Positions 1 through 8,082 of a DNA stretch of 37,054 nt are shown here, in pieces. How positions within the stretch are numbered: the first letter of the stretch is position 1; every line of letters starts with the position of its first letter. Source of the stretch: an uncultured Bacteroidaceae bacterium (lineage in GTDB: Bacteria > Bacteroidota > Bacteroidia > Bacteroidales > Bacteroidaceae); the NCBI GenBank assembly GCA_905236065.1, contig CAJONZ010000104.1, positions 1-37,054 on the forward strand. The letters run 5' to 3'. Made by a program: the position numbers and the translations under genes. Under the pieces are notes generated by a model. It made no database searches. It was not told the origin of the DNA and was given only the letters and a program-made list of their open reading frames with translations.

Positions 1-575
1 GCCGCGAGGGCGTCTGCGGTATGTGCTCACTCTACATCAACGGTACACCCCACGGTAAGACCGAGCGCGGAGCCACCACATGCCAGCTCTACATGCGCAA
101 GTTCAATGAAGGCGACACCATCACCATCGAGCCTTGGCGCTCCGCTGGTTTCCCCGTCATCAAAGACTGCATGGTTGACCGCACCGCCTTCGACAAAATC
201 ATCCAGGCCGGCGGTTACACCACCGTCCGCACCGGCGCCCCACAGGATGCCAATGCTATACTCATCCCCAAGGAGGATGCCGACGAAGCCATGGACTGCG
301 CCTCTTGCATCGGTTGTGGTGCCTGCGTCGCAGCCTGCAAGAACGGTTCTGCCATGCTCTTTGTCAGCTCGAAAGTATCCCAGCTTGCCCTCCTTCCACA
401 GGGTCGCGTAGAGGCAGCCCGTCGTGCCAAGGCTATGGTGGCCAAGATGGACGAACTCGGCTTCGGCAACTGCACCAACACCCGTGCCTGCGAAGCCGTT
501 TGCCCGAAGTGCGAAACCATCGCCAACATCGCCCGCCTCAACCGCGAGTTCATCAAGGCAAAACTGGCCGACTAA
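1..575 (+). CDS. frdB: Fumarate reductase/succinate dehydrogenase iron-sulfur subunit (5' partial)
   Basis: The gene runs in from before the window; the reading frame is open from base 3 (Arg-Glu-Gly-Val-Cys-Gly-Met), so the ATG at 21 is internal. This subunit carries electrons between the flavoprotein and the quinone-binding membrane subunit. The visible part ends the [2Fe-2S] loop (CGMC). It then shows the classic ferredoxin-like cluster [14 protein letters not shown] and a second Cys group (CEAVCPKC) for the [3Fe-4S]/[4Fe-4S] centres. About 190 residues remain of a family member of roughly 250. In Bacteroidales this protein is part of the fumarate-respiring frdCAB/sdhCAB complex; the other two genes would lie just upstream, outside the window. 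A strong hairpin terminator follows, so this is the last gene of its operon. Confidence 0.93.
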   Translation, partial: REGVCGMCSLYINGTPHGKTERGATTCQLYMRKFNEGDTITIEPWRSAGFPVIKDCMVDRTAFDKIIQAGGYTTVRTGAPQDANAILIPKEDADEAMDCASCIGCGACVAACKNGSAMLFVSSKVSQLALLPQGRVEAARRAKAMVAKMDELGFGNCTNTRACEAVCPKCETIANIARLNREFIKAKLAD

Positions 576-599
576 GCAAAGTACACATTTTTATATATG

Positions 600-640
600 A
601 AGAGCGCCGCAGTTTCTGTTCTGCGGCGCTCTTTGTTTGT
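600..640 (+). terminator. Rho-independent terminator after the iron-sulfur subunit gene
   Basis: A perfect 12-bp stem, AGAGCGCCGCAG (601-612) with CTGCGGCGCTCT (621-632), encloses an 8-base loop. It is followed by a T-rich stretch (TTGTTTGT). It begins 25 bases after the stop codon. Confidence 0.85.
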
Positions 641-707
641 CTGTGTCCTTTTGTTGTGCATATCGTCGTGCCACGACGACAAACCCCACGACGAGTTCTC
701 ACCGCCT

Positions 708-926
708 CTATTTCCCCTCGCAAATCCTCCTCGCCATCTCATTCAGCTCCATGCATTGCCCCCTCCTAATCGTCATCTTCCTCCCCTCCGTCACCATCGT
801 AATCATATACATCCGTCGTGCCATGTAGTCATTATCCACACAGCGACGCTGCATCGAGGGCTTCTTCTCCCCTGCAAATGCTTTCTGCTTTTCAAACGTT
901 GCTCTATCCATAGGTTTCCTGCACAA
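708..926 (-). pseudogene. Possible remnant of a REP-associated (IS200-like) transposase
   Basis: A 72-codon frame. Its middle (RRCVDNDYMARRMYMITMV, then TEGR) resembles the opening of the Y1/IS200-like 'REP-associated tyrosine transposase' proteins common in Bacteroidales, where I recall a form like RxCxDHDYxxRxxYMITLxxEGR. The rest of that family (about 200 or more residues, with the HUH motif and catalytic Tyr) is missing. After TEGRK the sequence jumps to a stretch (ELNEMARRICEGK) that could be the natural C-terminus, which would fit an internal deletion. A TAAATTTG box lies at 924-931, but without a good -33 element. The family assignment is from memory of the motif and is uncertain; the frame could be a short unrelated protein. 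Confidence 0.35.
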
Positions 927-951
927 ATTTACAACTTTTTTTCAAACTTTA

Positions 952-982
952 TTCGTTCACATAGAAATAATCCGTATATTTG
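952..982 (+). promoter_or_regulatory. Bacteroidota-type promoter for the structured leader and lipoprotein gene
   Basis: The -7 box TATATTTG is at 975-982. A near-consensus -33 box TTCG (consensus TTTG) is at 952-955, with a 19-base spacer. Transcription would start near 987 and give a leader of about 355 bases before the ATG at 1345. Confidence 0.55.
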
Positions 983-984
983 CC

Positions 985-1344
985 CTTCAGAAAACATTAT
1001 CAACCCCAAGTTAAACTTCTAAAACCAACTTGCCAATGAAGTAAAAACGGAAAAAACGCTAATCGACCCATGTTGAGGCTCAGAGCTTTGCAGGTCACAA
1101 GATTTTAATTCAACCAATTATTAACTTACAGAATAGCGTTTCTGTTCATACTTATACATAGATATTGAGCTTTTGCTCTTGTTCTTTGAAGCTGAATGCC
1201 GCCAAACATTCGTCATAACAAGAACAGGTTGTCGAAAGTTCACGTCCTTAAGGCGTGGACTATTCGTGCTTGTTGTTATGAATGGTCACTTGGCGGTAAC
1301 CAGGGTTTAGATAAGCATCGAACGGTTCCGCCTTTTTTATTATT
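985..1344 (+). promoter_or_regulatory. Long structured leader RNA with terminator/antiterminator pairings
   Basis: No coding frame fits here, but several helices do. A 5' domain is closed by AAACGCTA (1054-1061) with TAGCGTTT (1134-1141). A central hairpin pairs 1237-1246 with 1252-1261 (10 bp, loop CTTAA). A terminator-like hairpin pairs GGCGGtAACC (1292-1301) with GGTTCCGCC (1324-1332), and six T follow; the ATG is 12 bases after the hairpin. The strand GGCGG (1292-1296) can instead pair upstream with CCGCC (1199-1203). That helix extends to 1197-1205/1290-1298 and continues with 1207-1210/1281-1284 and 1214-1221/1273-1280. A third option, 1177-1185 with 1220-1228, would block that rod. This is the layout of an attenuator or riboswitch. 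It could also be a separate small RNA ending at about 1338. The ligand or signal is unknown, and I do not recognise a known RNA family. Confidence 0.55.
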
Positions 1345-2049
1345 ATGGGCAAAAGATTTGTATTACATTCGTTGATTGTCGTAATGGCTACAGTTCTGAA
1401 TGTGGGATTTATTTCATGTGGCAACGATGAAGAAAATAGTGACAATAGTTCTGGTTCTACTTATGATGTGGAAAGGCCTACTATTACTATTGATGTAAAT
1501 GGTGTCACATCTACTGGTAGCAAGTTCGTTCTCATCGATGATACTAATTTCTATATCGATTACATTCAGTATTCAGTGAAACAAGGACATTTGAATGTTG
1601 TTGGTTTCGATAAAACTGGTTTTGCCGGTGAGGCTAGGTTTTACTCTGTTGTAACCTATAAAGGCAATGCTTACGAAGTTTTGGAAATAGAGGCAAAAGC
1701 TTTTGACCATTCTGAAAACCTGACGTCTATCATTATTCCCAAAGGGATTAAGATAATTCACGAAAGTTCTTTTGAGGATTGCCATAATCTCACCTCTGTT
1801 TCAATATCGGAAAGTGTAGAGACCATTCACACAAGAGCCTTTCATGGATGTAGGAAACTAACCGATGTTCATTGTAAGCGGCAGATTCCTCCAACAGTGT
1901 CAGGCTCTAGTACGAATGGTGGGCCAATTGAATATTTAACGAATAGTGAAGTTTACTTAGACGCAACGCTGTATATACCCCAAGGTTCGCTTAATGCTTA
2001 TAAAGAAAAGAATGGTTGGAAGGATTTTGGATATATAGTGGAAGAATAG
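1345..2049 (+). CDS. BspA-like leucine-rich-repeat (LRR_5) lipoprotein
   Basis: A 234-residue predicted surface lipoprotein. The first 24 residues form a hydrophobic signal ending in a lipobox (GFISC, Cys25), followed by an acidic/Ser-rich tether typical of exported Bacteroidota lipoproteins. Residues about 110-185 carry BspA-type LRR_5 repeats (EAKAFDHSENLTSIIIP, ESSFEDCHNLTSVSIS, TRAFHGCRKLTDVHC). The end (LYIPQGSLNAYKEKNGWKDF) is the usual capping segment of this family. Relatives mediate adhesion and interaction with host or other bacteria; the ligand here is unknown. The gene is clearly richer in A+T than its neighbours and stands alone, which suggests acquisition by transfer. The structured leader before it implies regulation after transcription starts. 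Confidence 0.85.
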   Translation: MGKRFVLHSLIVVMATVLNVGFISCGNDEENSDNSSGSTYDVERPTITIDVNGVTSTGSKFVLIDDTNFYIDYIQYSVKQGHLNVVGFDKTGFAGEARFYSVVTYKGNAYEVLEIEAKAFDHSENLTSIIIPKGIKIIHESSFEDCHNLTSVSISESVETIHTRAFHGCRKLTDVHCKRQIPPTVSGSSTNGGPIEYLTNSEVYLDATLYIPQGSLNAYKEKNGWKDFGYIVEE

Positions 2050-2167
2050 CTGAGAGATAGGGCTTTTACGTTTGGTTCAGGGGCATTGGGGCCATCTCTG
2101 AGATACCAGCTCACTCGACAATCCTAACTCTATAAACGACTTTTTAAGTCTGACTAATTATATAAGG

Positions 2168-2203
2168 AAGGGGCATCGCAGAAAAATCTGGGGTGCTCTT
2201 TTG
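2168..2203 (+). terminator. Weak terminator after the lipoprotein gene
   Basis: GGGCATC (2171-2177) can pair with GGTGCTC (2192-2198), with three further inner pairs around a G-G mismatch. A short T run (TTTTG) follows. The stem is modest and lies about 120 bases after the stop codon. Confidence 0.35.
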
Positions 2204-2231
2204 TTTGTGTGGCAGAATTGCCGTACTTTTG
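2200..2231 (+). promoter_or_regulatory. Consensus promoter giving a nearly leaderless panE transcript
   Basis: TTTG (2200-2203), a 20-base spacer and TACTTTTG (2224-2231) match the Bacteroidota sigma-ABfr consensus. The ATG at 2236 is only five bases after the -7 box, so the mRNA would be leaderless or nearly so. This also excludes the in-frame ATG at 2209. Confidence 0.75.
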
Positions 2232-2235
2232 TACC

Positions 2236-3174
2236 ATGAAATACGGAGTGATAGGTACGGGTGCCATTGGCGGGTATTACGGCGCCAAGTTGGCACGGGC
2301 AGGAAAGGACGTGCATTTCTTGCTGCATAGCGATTATGAGTTTGTCAAGGAGAATGGACTGTATGTAGATTCGGTGGATGGAAGTTTCCATCTGACGGAT
2401 GTCCATGCGTATGGCGATGTCCGGGAGATGCCCCCATGCGACGTGGTATTGGTCTGCCTGAAATCGGTGCGAAACCAATTGCTGAAGGAGTTGCTGCCGC
2501 CGTTGCTGAAGCAACCATCCCCAAAGGGAGGGAATGGTACCCTGGTCGTATTGATCCAGAATGGCATCGGTCTTGAGGCTGACGTGCAGCAGATGTTTCC
2601 CGACGTGCAACTGGCTGCAGGACTGGCTTTCATTTGTTCTGCCAAGACGGAGCCTGGACGGGTGAATCATCAGTGCTACGGCTATATCAATATCGGTAAC
2701 TATTCCTGCCGGCAGCAGGCTTTGATTGATTCAGTCGTGGCCGACTTCCGCGAAGCGGGTGTCGATGCCAACGAAGTGGAATACCATGAGGCCCGTTGGA
2801 AGAAAGCCGTGTGGAACATGCCTTTCAACGGAATGACCGTGGCGCTGGACACGCAGACCGACCTGCTGCTGAAGCATCCTGCCACGTTGCAGCTCATCCG
2901 CGAACAGATGCTTGAGGTCATCGAGGCGGCACAGGCTTGTGGCGTGAAGTATATTGACGAAAGTTTTGCCGACAAGATGATTGACAACACCCTGCACATG
3001 ACACCCTATTCGCCCTCGATGAAACTGGATTTCGACTACCACCGCCCCATGGAAATCGACTATCTCTACACCCGTCCCATTGAGGAGGCCCGAAAGGCGG
3101 GTTTCCGCATGGCGAAGTTGGAGATGTTGGAGGCGGAGTTGAGGTTTTTGCAAGAGGAAAAGAATCGGCTGTAA
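2236..3174 (+). CDS. panE: 2-dehydropantoate 2-reductase family protein (ketopantoate reductase)
   Basis: A 312-residue cytoplasmic PanE/ApbA-family enzyme, which uses NADPH to reduce 2-dehydropantoate to pantoate on the way to coenzyme A. The N-terminus has the dinucleotide-binding loop GTGAIGGYYGAKLA. The C-terminal domain has the expected helical segment with the family's Lys and Asn (EARWKKAVWNMPFNGM) and the late conserved Asp/Glu pair (MKLDFDYHRPMEIDYL). Length is normal. Start: an in-frame ATG at 2209 lies inside the promoter, so 2236 (MKYGVIGTG) is chosen. The family also contains relatives with other 2-oxoacid substrates, so pantoate synthesis is the best guess, not proven. The last five codons and the stop form one arm of a terminator shared with the converging gene. 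Confidence 0.85.
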   Translation: MKYGVIGTGAIGGYYGAKLARAGKDVHFLLHSDYEFVKENGLYVDSVDGSFHLTDVHAYGDVREMPPCDVVLVCLKSVRNQLLKELLPPLLKQPSPKGGNGTLVVLIQNGIGLEADVQQMFPDVQLAAGLAFICSAKTEPGRVNHQCYGYINIGNYSCRQQALIDSVVADFREAGVDANEVEYHEARWKKAVWNMPFNGMTVALDTQTDLLLKHPATLQLIREQMLEVIEAAQACGVKYIDESFADKMIDNTLHMTPYSPSMKLDFDYHRPMEIDYLYTRPIEEARKAGFRMAKLEMLEAELRFLQEEKNRL

Positions 3175-3200
3175 AGGGATTGTCCTTACAGCCGATTCTT
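3160..3200. terminator. Bidirectional terminator built partly from the panE stop region
   Basis: A perfect 15-bp inverted repeat pairs AAGAATCGGCTGTAA (3160-3174, the last five panE codons including the stop) with TTACAGCCGATTCTT (3186-3200). T-rich sequence follows on both strands. It separates panE from the converging YitT-HAM1 gene, whose stop is at 3204. Confidence 0.75.
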
Positions 3201-3203
3201 TGT

Positions 3204-4871
3204 CTATTTCGTAGCTTTGAGCGGAACGGTTTCCAAGAAAGTCTTGAGTTTGCCGACGGCGATGGCCCGTTGGCTGATTTGGTTTTTCATGTCGATGCCC
3301 AGTTCCTGATAGGTTTTGTCTTGCCCTTGGGGGATGAAGACGCTGTCGTAGAAGAAGGTGTCGGAGGGGTTGCCGTAGGGTTCCTTGGCAATGGTGCCTT
3401 CCAGGATGCCGTCGAAGGTATGGGTGTCGCACTTGGCGGGGTCGTCGTAGTCGCCCGTGATGAAGGCGACGACGGTGTGGAGCTCTGCGGTGCGGTCTTT
3501 GCCTTCCAGGTCGTGCAGCAGCTTTTCGATGTTGGCCTTGGGGTCGTAGTCGGTAGGTTTCTGCACTTTCTTGTTTTGTGAGTGCAGGATGCGGAACATT
3601 TCCTGGGAAACTTCCTCGTTATATACCTCCATCGTGGGCAGCGAGGCGGTCTCGGCAGGGGGGAGCGGGTTGCTTACGGCACCGTAGGTGGATGAGTAGA
3701 TGCCTGGCAGTCCGTCGAGAGCCTTGCATTCCAAGGCTGTGTCGTCGGCGATGCAGTCGAAGCCGAAGTAGCGCTTCACGAAGCGGGCTTTCAGCAGGGC
3801 ATTGCCCTGGATGGTGCCTGCCCGTTCAGGGATGTCTATGTAGCAGCCGATGTCCGCCAGGGAACGGATTTCGTATTTCTCTCCCATGATGGCGCGTACT
3901 TCTGCCAGTTTGTGCTGGCTGTTGCTGGCAAACACGAGGATGCGTTTGCCTTTCTGCTTCTTGCTTTCCGAAACCTTGATTTTGTCGAAGCCTTCTCCCC
4001 AGACGCCGCCGGCATTGCTCATGCTGACGAAGGCGTAGGGGTCGATGGATTTGATGAGGCGCAGCATGGTGGTCTGTTCCCGTTTGCGGACGATGCTCAA
4101 CAGCACCTTGCGTTCGGTGTGGGTGTACCAGCCTTCGCCGTCGAGTACGGTCACGCCTCGGTGCGACTGGGTGATGGCGTTGGCGATGGGTTCGGGATTG
4201 CGTGAGAAGATGAGGAATTGCACGGACTGGTGTCGTCGGTTCATGCAGTAGTCGAGCGTGAAGGAACAGATGAAGAGCATGACGTAGCCGTAGATGACGC
4301 GGAACCAGTCATGGAAGATGAAGTAACAGGAGGAGATGATGACGAGGTCGCAGAACATCAGCACGGTGCCCAGCGTCATGTTCTTGTATTTGTTGACGAT
4401 GGCGGCAACGATGTCGGTTCCGCCCGTTGAACCGTTATGTTCGAAGCAGAAGGTGAGGCCGATACCTTCAGTGATGGCTCCCAGCACACAGGCCATGAAG
4501 TGCGCCTCGGGCCCCATGAGCTTTGGCAGGATATAGTGGCCGACATTGTCGGGGTCGGGCACTTCCACGATGCGTTGCAGGAGCCACAGGAAGAGGGTCA
4601 TGGAGAATACGCCGTAGATGGTTTTGAGGCAGAACTTGAAGCCGAGTATCTTGACAGCCGCAATCAACAGGCAGAGGTTGATGATGATGTAGGTGTTCTG
4701 TATCTCAAAGCCCGTGGCGTAGAAGATGATGGCAGAGACGCCGGAAACGCCGCCGGAGGTCAGGCCGTAGGGCAGCATGAAGACAGTAACGCCTACGGCA
4801 TAGATGAATATGCCGAAGGCGATGAGGATGTAGTCCTTGATTTCTTGAAGGATGTGCTCTTTGGCCACCAT
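3204..4871 (-). CDS. Fused YitT-family membrane protein and HAM1/RdgB-like NTP pyrophosphatase domain
   Basis: A single 555-codon frame with two units usually encoded separately. Residues 1-205 are a YitT (DUF161) membrane domain with five or six hydrophobic segments (GLTSGGVSGVSAI, NGSTGGTDIVAAI). Residues about 215-300 are the cytoplasmic DUF2179 domain (GVTVLDGEGWYT...GEGFDKIKV). After a basic linker (SESKKQKGK) comes a HAM1/RdgB domain (310-550), which in other bacteria hydrolyses ITP, XTP and dITP. The phosphate loop (ASNSQHKLAEV) and catalytic Asp pair (ADDTAL) are present. Three normally conserved motifs differ: DDxGL has Ala for Gly, FGYDPxF is FFYDSVF and the base-contacting SHR is SQR. 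About 45 residues (398-440) are inserted after YSSTYG. Activity and specificity are therefore uncertain. I see no ATG near the junction that would allow separate translation. It follows leuS in the same direction after about 60 bases. Confidence 0.85.
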   Translation of the reverse strand: MVAKEHILQEIKDYILIAFGIFIYAVGVTVFMLPYGLTSGGVSGVSAIIFYATGFEIQNTYIIINLCLLIAAVKILGFKFCLKTIYGVFSMTLFLWLLQRIVEVPDPDNVGHYILPKLMGPEAHFMACVLGAITEGIGLTFCFEHNGSTGGTDIVAAIVNKYKNMTLGTVLMFCDLVIISSCYFIFHDWFRVIYGYVMLFICSFTLDYCMNRRHQSVQFLIFSRNPEPIANAITQSHRGVTVLDGEGWYTHTERKVLLSIVRKREQTTMLRLIKSIDPYAFVSMSNAGGVWGEGFDKIKVSESKKQKGKRILVFASNSQHKLAEVRAIMGEKYEIRSLADIGCYIDIPERAGTIQGNALLKARFVKRYFGFDCIADDTALECKALDGLPGIYSSTYGAVSNPLPPAETASLPTMEVYNEEVSQEMFRILHSQNKKVQKPTDYDPKANIEKLLHDLEGKDRTAELHTVVAFITGDYDDPAKCDTHTFDGILEGTIAKEPYGNPSDTFFYDSVFIPQGQDKTYQELGIDMKNQISQRAIAVGKLKTFLETVPLKATK

Positions 4872-4890
4872 TGCAATTTGACAATTTTAG

Positions 4891-4917
4891 TCCCAACCCC
4901 CAAAAAGGGGGCTGGGA
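4891..4917 (-). repeat. Intercistronic hairpin between leuS and the YitT-HAM1 gene
   Basis: CCCAACCCCC (4892-4901) and GGGGGCTGGG (4907-4916) form a 10-bp stem with one mismatch around five A. No T run follows on the minus strand, so it looks like an mRNA processing or stabilising hairpin, or a dispersed repeat, more than a terminator. Confidence 0.5.
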
Positions 4918-4932
4918 ACAATTTTGATTGCT

Positions 4933-7776
4933 TTATTTCTTCAACACGACGTTTATCATCTTGCCGGGCACCACAATGACTTTGGCCACAGTGAAGCCTT
5001 CCATCCACTTGGCTGACTGCGGGTCGGCCAGTGCGGCTTTTTCTGCCTCGGCGGGCGTGATGTTGGCGGAAAATTCCATGGGGAAGCGAGCCTTGCCGTT
5101 GAAGGCGACCATCATCTTCACGGAGTCTTCCTTCAGGTAGTCTTCATTGAAGGCTGGCCATGGTGCGTCGCAAACGGTGGTCTCGTGGCCCAGCATCTGC
5201 CAAAGCTCCTCGGCGAGGTGTGGACAGAACGGGGCCAGCAGTACGACCAGCGGCTCCTTCACGGCGCGTGAAGTTGATTTCAGCTTGGTGAGTTCGTTGA
5301 GGCAAACCATGAAGGCGGCGACGGAGGTGTTGTAGGAGAACTGCTCGATGTCGCCCGTCACCTTCTTGATGAGTGTGTGCAGGACTTTCAGCTCTTCCTT
5401 GCTCGGAGCGTTGTCCGTGGCAACCACTTGGTCGTCCTTGCCGACGAAGAAGTTCCAAAGTTTCTTCAGGAAACGGTGGCAGCCGTCGATGCCGTTGGTG
5501 TCCCAAGGCTTGCTCTGCTCCACGGGGCCGAGGAACATTTCGTAGAGGCGCAGAGTGTCGGCACCGAATTTCTCAACAATCATGTCGGGGTTAACCACGT
5601 TGAACATTGACTTTGACATCTTTTCCACGGCCCATCCGCAGATGTACTTGCCCTCGTCGTTGAGGATGAACTCGGCGTTGTTGTATTCAGGACGCCATTG
5701 CTTGAATGCCTCCACGTCCAGCACGTCGGCGCTGACGATGTTGACATCCACGTGGATAGGCGTAACGTCGTAGCCGGCTTTCTTGTCGAAGCTGACGAAC
5801 GTGTTTGTGTCCTTGATGCGATAGACAAAGTTGCTTCGGCCCTGAATCATGCCCTGGTTAATCAGTTTCTGGAAAGGCTCCTCCTTCACGGACACACCTA
5901 AGTCGAATAGGAACTTGTTCCAGAAGCGGGCGTAAATCAGGTGGCCCGTAGCGTGCTCCGTACCTCCCACGTAGAGGTCAACGTTCTGCCAGTAGTTTGC
6001 AGCCTCTGGCGAGAGCAGTGCCTGGTTGTTGTGTGGATCCATGTAGCGGAGGTAGTATGCCGAACTGCCGGCAAAGCCTGGCATGGTGTAGAGTTCTATC
6101 GGGAAAATAGTCTGGTTATCAATCTTGCTGTTTTCCACAATCTTCCGGTTGACTTCGTCCCAAGCCCAGACCGTGGCGTTGCCCAGTGGCGGCTCACCCG
6201 TTTCGGTGGGCCGGAACTTCTCGACCTCTGGCAGCTCAATCGGCAGGCACTCCTCGGGAATCATCGTCGGGATGCCATTCTTATAATAGACGGGGAACGG
6301 CTCGCCCCAGTAGCGCTGGCGGGAGAAAATGGCATCGCGCAGACGGTAGTTCACCTTCACGCGGCCAATCTTATGCTCCTTCACATACACCTTTGTGGCA
6401 GCGATGGCTTCCTTCACGGTCAGTCCGTTCAGGCTGAAGTCGATGTATGGCGTGACACCTGCACGGGGGGAGTTGGTCACGATGCCTTCCTTTGCGTCGT
6501 AGCTTTCCTCGCTGATGTCCGCACCCTCAATCAGTGGAATGATGGGCAGGCCGAAGTGCTTGGCAAAGGCATAGTCGCGGCTGTCGTGAGCCGGCACCGC
6601 CATGATGGCACCCGTGCCGTAGCCTGCTAGGACATATTCGCTGACCCAGATGGGGTTTTTCTCTCCAGTGAACGGATTGATGGCATACGAGCCTGTGAAT
6701 ACGCCCGTTATCTTGTGGTCAATCATGCGTTCGCGCTCCGTGCGTCCCTTCACATATTTTACATAGTCTTCCACGGCCTGACGCTGTTCCGGGGTCGTCA
6801 CCTTCTGCACAAGGTCGCTCTCTGGTGCCAACACCATGAATGTCACGCCGAACATCGTGTCCGCACGGGTGGTGAAGATGGTGAACGTCTCGTCCGTCCC
6901 GGCAATCTGGAACTCTACCTCGGCACCCTCGCTGCGGCCAATCCAGTTCTTCTGGGTCTCCTTGATGGAGTCGCTCCACTGGATGGTCTCCAGGCCGTCG
7001 AGCAGACGCTGGGCGTATGCACTGACACGCAGACACCACTGGCGCATCTTCTTCTGTTCCACGGGGAAGCCGCCGCGCACACTCACGCCGTCAACCACCT
7101 CGTCGTTGGCCAGCACGGTGCCCAGGCCGGCACACCAGTTGACCATCATCTCGCTCAGGAAGGCGATGCGGTAGTTCATCAGCGTGTCGCTTTTCTCCTG
7201 CTCGTTCATGGCCTTCCATTCCTCTGCCGTGAAGTCGAGCTGTTCGCTCTGGGCTACGTCCAGGTTGGCGGAACCCTGCTGCTCAAAATGGGCAATCAGC
7301 TTGTCGATGGGCTGTGCCTTCTGCGTCTCGTTGCAGAAGTAGGAATTGAACATCTTCTGGAATGCCCACTGTGTCCAGTGATAGTAAGCTGGGTCGCAGG
7401 TGCGTACCTCGCGGTCCCAGTCAAAGCAGAAACCAATCTTGTCTAACTGCTCACGGTAGCGGTTGATGTTGGCCACGGTCGTCACTTCCGGGTGCTGTCC
7501 AGTCTGGATGGCATATTGCTCGGCGGGCAGTCCGTAAGCGTCGTAGCCCATAGGATTCAGCACGTTATAGCCCTGCAAACGTTTTGCGCGGGCATAGATG
7601 TCACTGGCGATGTATCCCAGTGGGTGGCCCACATGGAGTCCTGCACCCGAAGGGTAGGGGAACATGTTGAGCACGTAGAATTTGGGTTTTGCGGGGTTCT
7701 CTGTGGTCTTATAGGTCTGGTTCTCTGCCCAGCGCTTCTGCCACTTCTGTTCGATTGCTTTAAAATTATATTCCAT
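4933..7776 (-). CDS. leuS: Leucyl-tRNA synthetase
   Basis: A class Ia aminoacyl-tRNA synthetase of 947 residues that charges tRNA-Leu with leucine in the cytoplasm. The HIGH-type ATP site is visible as [14 protein letters not shown] near residue 41. The KMSKS loop is intact as [14 protein letters not shown]. Between them lies the CP1 editing domain, including the family stretch [13 protein letters not shown]. The C-terminal anticodon-binding and leucine-specific regions are complete. Length is a little above the roughly 860 of E. coli, because of an insertion around residues 145-200 seen in Bacteroidota enzymes. A consensus promoter lies just upstream. The YitT-HAM1 gene follows and is probably co-transcribed. 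Confidence 0.97.
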   Translation of the reverse strand: MEYNFKAIEQKWQKRWAENQTYKTTENPAKPKFYVLNMFPYPSGAGLHVGHPLGYIASDIYARAKRLQGYNVLNPMGYDAYGLPAEQYAIQTGQHPEVTTVANINRYREQLDKIGFCFDWDREVRTCDPAYYHWTQWAFQKMFNSYFCNETQKAQPIDKLIAHFEQQGSANLDVAQSEQLDFTAEEWKAMNEQEKSDTLMNYRIAFLSEMMVNWCAGLGTVLANDEVVDGVSVRGGFPVEQKKMRQWCLRVSAYAQRLLDGLETIQWSDSIKETQKNWIGRSEGAEVEFQIAGTDETFTIFTTRADTMFGVTFMVLAPESDLVQKVTTPEQRQAVEDYVKYVKGRTERERMIDHKITGVFTGSYAINPFTGEKNPIWVSEYVLAGYGTGAIMAVPAHDSRDYAFAKHFGLPIIPLIEGADISEESYDAKEGIVTNSPRAGVTPYIDFSLNGLTVKEAIAATKVYVKEHKIGRVKVNYRLRDAIFSRQRYWGEPFPVYYKNGIPTMIPEECLPIELPEVEKFRPTETGEPPLGNATVWAWDEVNRKIVENSKIDNQTIFPIELYTMPGFAGSSAYYLRYMDPHNNQALLSPEAANYWQNVDLYVGGTEHATGHLIYARFWNKFLFDLGVSVKEEPFQKLINQGMIQGRSNFVYRIKDTNTFVSFDKKAGYDVTPIHVDVNIVSADVLDVEAFKQWRPEYNNAEFILNDEGKYICGWAVEKMSKSMFNVVNPDMIVEKFGADTLRLYEMFLGPVEQSKPWDTNGIDGCHRFLKKLWNFFVGKDDQVVATDNAPSKEELKVLHTLIKKVTGDIEQFSYNTSVAAFMVCLNELTKLKSTSRAVKEPLVVLLAPFCPHLAEELWQMLGHETTVCDAPWPAFNEDYLKEDSVKMMVAFNGKARFPMEFSANITPAEAEKAALADPQSAKWMEGFTVAKVIVVPGKMINVVLKK

Positions 7777-7807
7777 CAGTTGTTGGTTTTATCTTCTTTT
7801 TGAGGCG

Positions 7808-7838
7808 CAAAGTTACGATATTTTGGACGATTGGCAAA
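7808..7838 (-). promoter_or_regulatory. Consensus promoter for leuS
   Basis: On the minus strand: TTTG (7838-7835), a 19-base spacer and TAACTTTG (7815-7808). Transcription would start about 25 bases before the leuS ATG. The -33 TTTG lies within the T run that ends the upstream small-peptide transcript, so the terminator and the next promoter overlap. Confidence 0.85.
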
Positions 7839-7880
7839 AAAAATGGTGACATTTCAAAGCCGAAGCCTTAAAACGTCACC
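7836..7880 (-). terminator. Very strong UUCG-capped terminator of the small-peptide unit
   Basis: On the minus strand a 16-bp stem (7880-7865 with 7860-7845, including G-T pairs) is capped by a C(TTCG)G tetraloop. It is followed by eight T (7843-7836). This is a textbook intrinsic terminator for a transcript running from about 8555 down to 7840. Confidence 0.9.
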
Positions 7881-7913
7881 CTCTATTATTTAACTAAAAC
7901 CTTTTTTCTTTTT

Positions 7914-7935
7914 GGGTGCTCTGTTGCCAGAGCCC
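7914..7935 (-). other. GNRA-capped hairpin just after the second small peptide gene
   Basis: On the minus strand GGGCTCTG and CAGAGCACCC pair with one bulged A around a GCAA loop (GNRA type). It lies 11 bases after the stop codon at 7947 and before the true terminator. It may stabilise the 3' end of the short mRNA. Confidence 0.5.
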
Positions 7936-7946
7936 TCAGTGCCTTT

Positions 7947-8024
7947 TTATTTCAAAATAGAAATATTGGCTGCGATTGCTGCAACTGCTACAAGAACTGC
8001 AGCGATAATAGTCATTGTTGCCAT
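7947..8024 (-). CDS. Tiny hydrophobic membrane peptide, second tandem copy (25 aa)
   Basis: A 25-residue peptide starting MATMTIIAAVLVAVAA and ending NISILK: one transmembrane helix with a single C-terminal Lys. The ATG is preceded by a strong Shine-Dalgarno site (AAAGGAGA, GGAG eight bases before the ATG), which is unusual in a phylum that rarely uses one. The first copy at 8083-8160 encodes the identical peptide, yet the two genes differ at five codons (Thr, Val, Leu, Asn, Ser), all synonymously. That pattern is strong evidence of selection on the protein. It is the last gene of a dedicated transcription unit. In size, hydrophobicity and tandem arrangement it resembles type I toxins (Ldr, Ibs) and small membrane regulators, but I see no homology to them. 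Function unknown. Confidence 0.8.
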   Translation of the reverse strand: MATMTIIAAVLVAVAAIAANISILK

Positions 8025-8082
8025 GATACAATCTCCTTTCTTTTTAAAATGAATATTTAATAGGGCCCGAATTTTCTTTTTT

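Noticed and set aside
985-1344. The structured leader as tmRNA, RNase P RNA or SRP RNA
   Set aside because: None of the conserved cores is present: no tRNA-like ends, no GAGGAAAGTCC motif and no SRP tetraloop core.
1260-1445. Minus-strand frame of 61 codons over the leader and lipoprotein start
   Set aside because: It has no promoter or ribosome-binding site, overlaps the structured leader and the lipoprotein signal sequence, and resembles no protein I know.
3900-3990. A separate start for the HAM1 domain inside the YitT-HAM1 frame
   Set aside because: There is no ATG, GTG or TTG with a plausible ribosome-binding site at the linker, and the frame is continuous without a stop.
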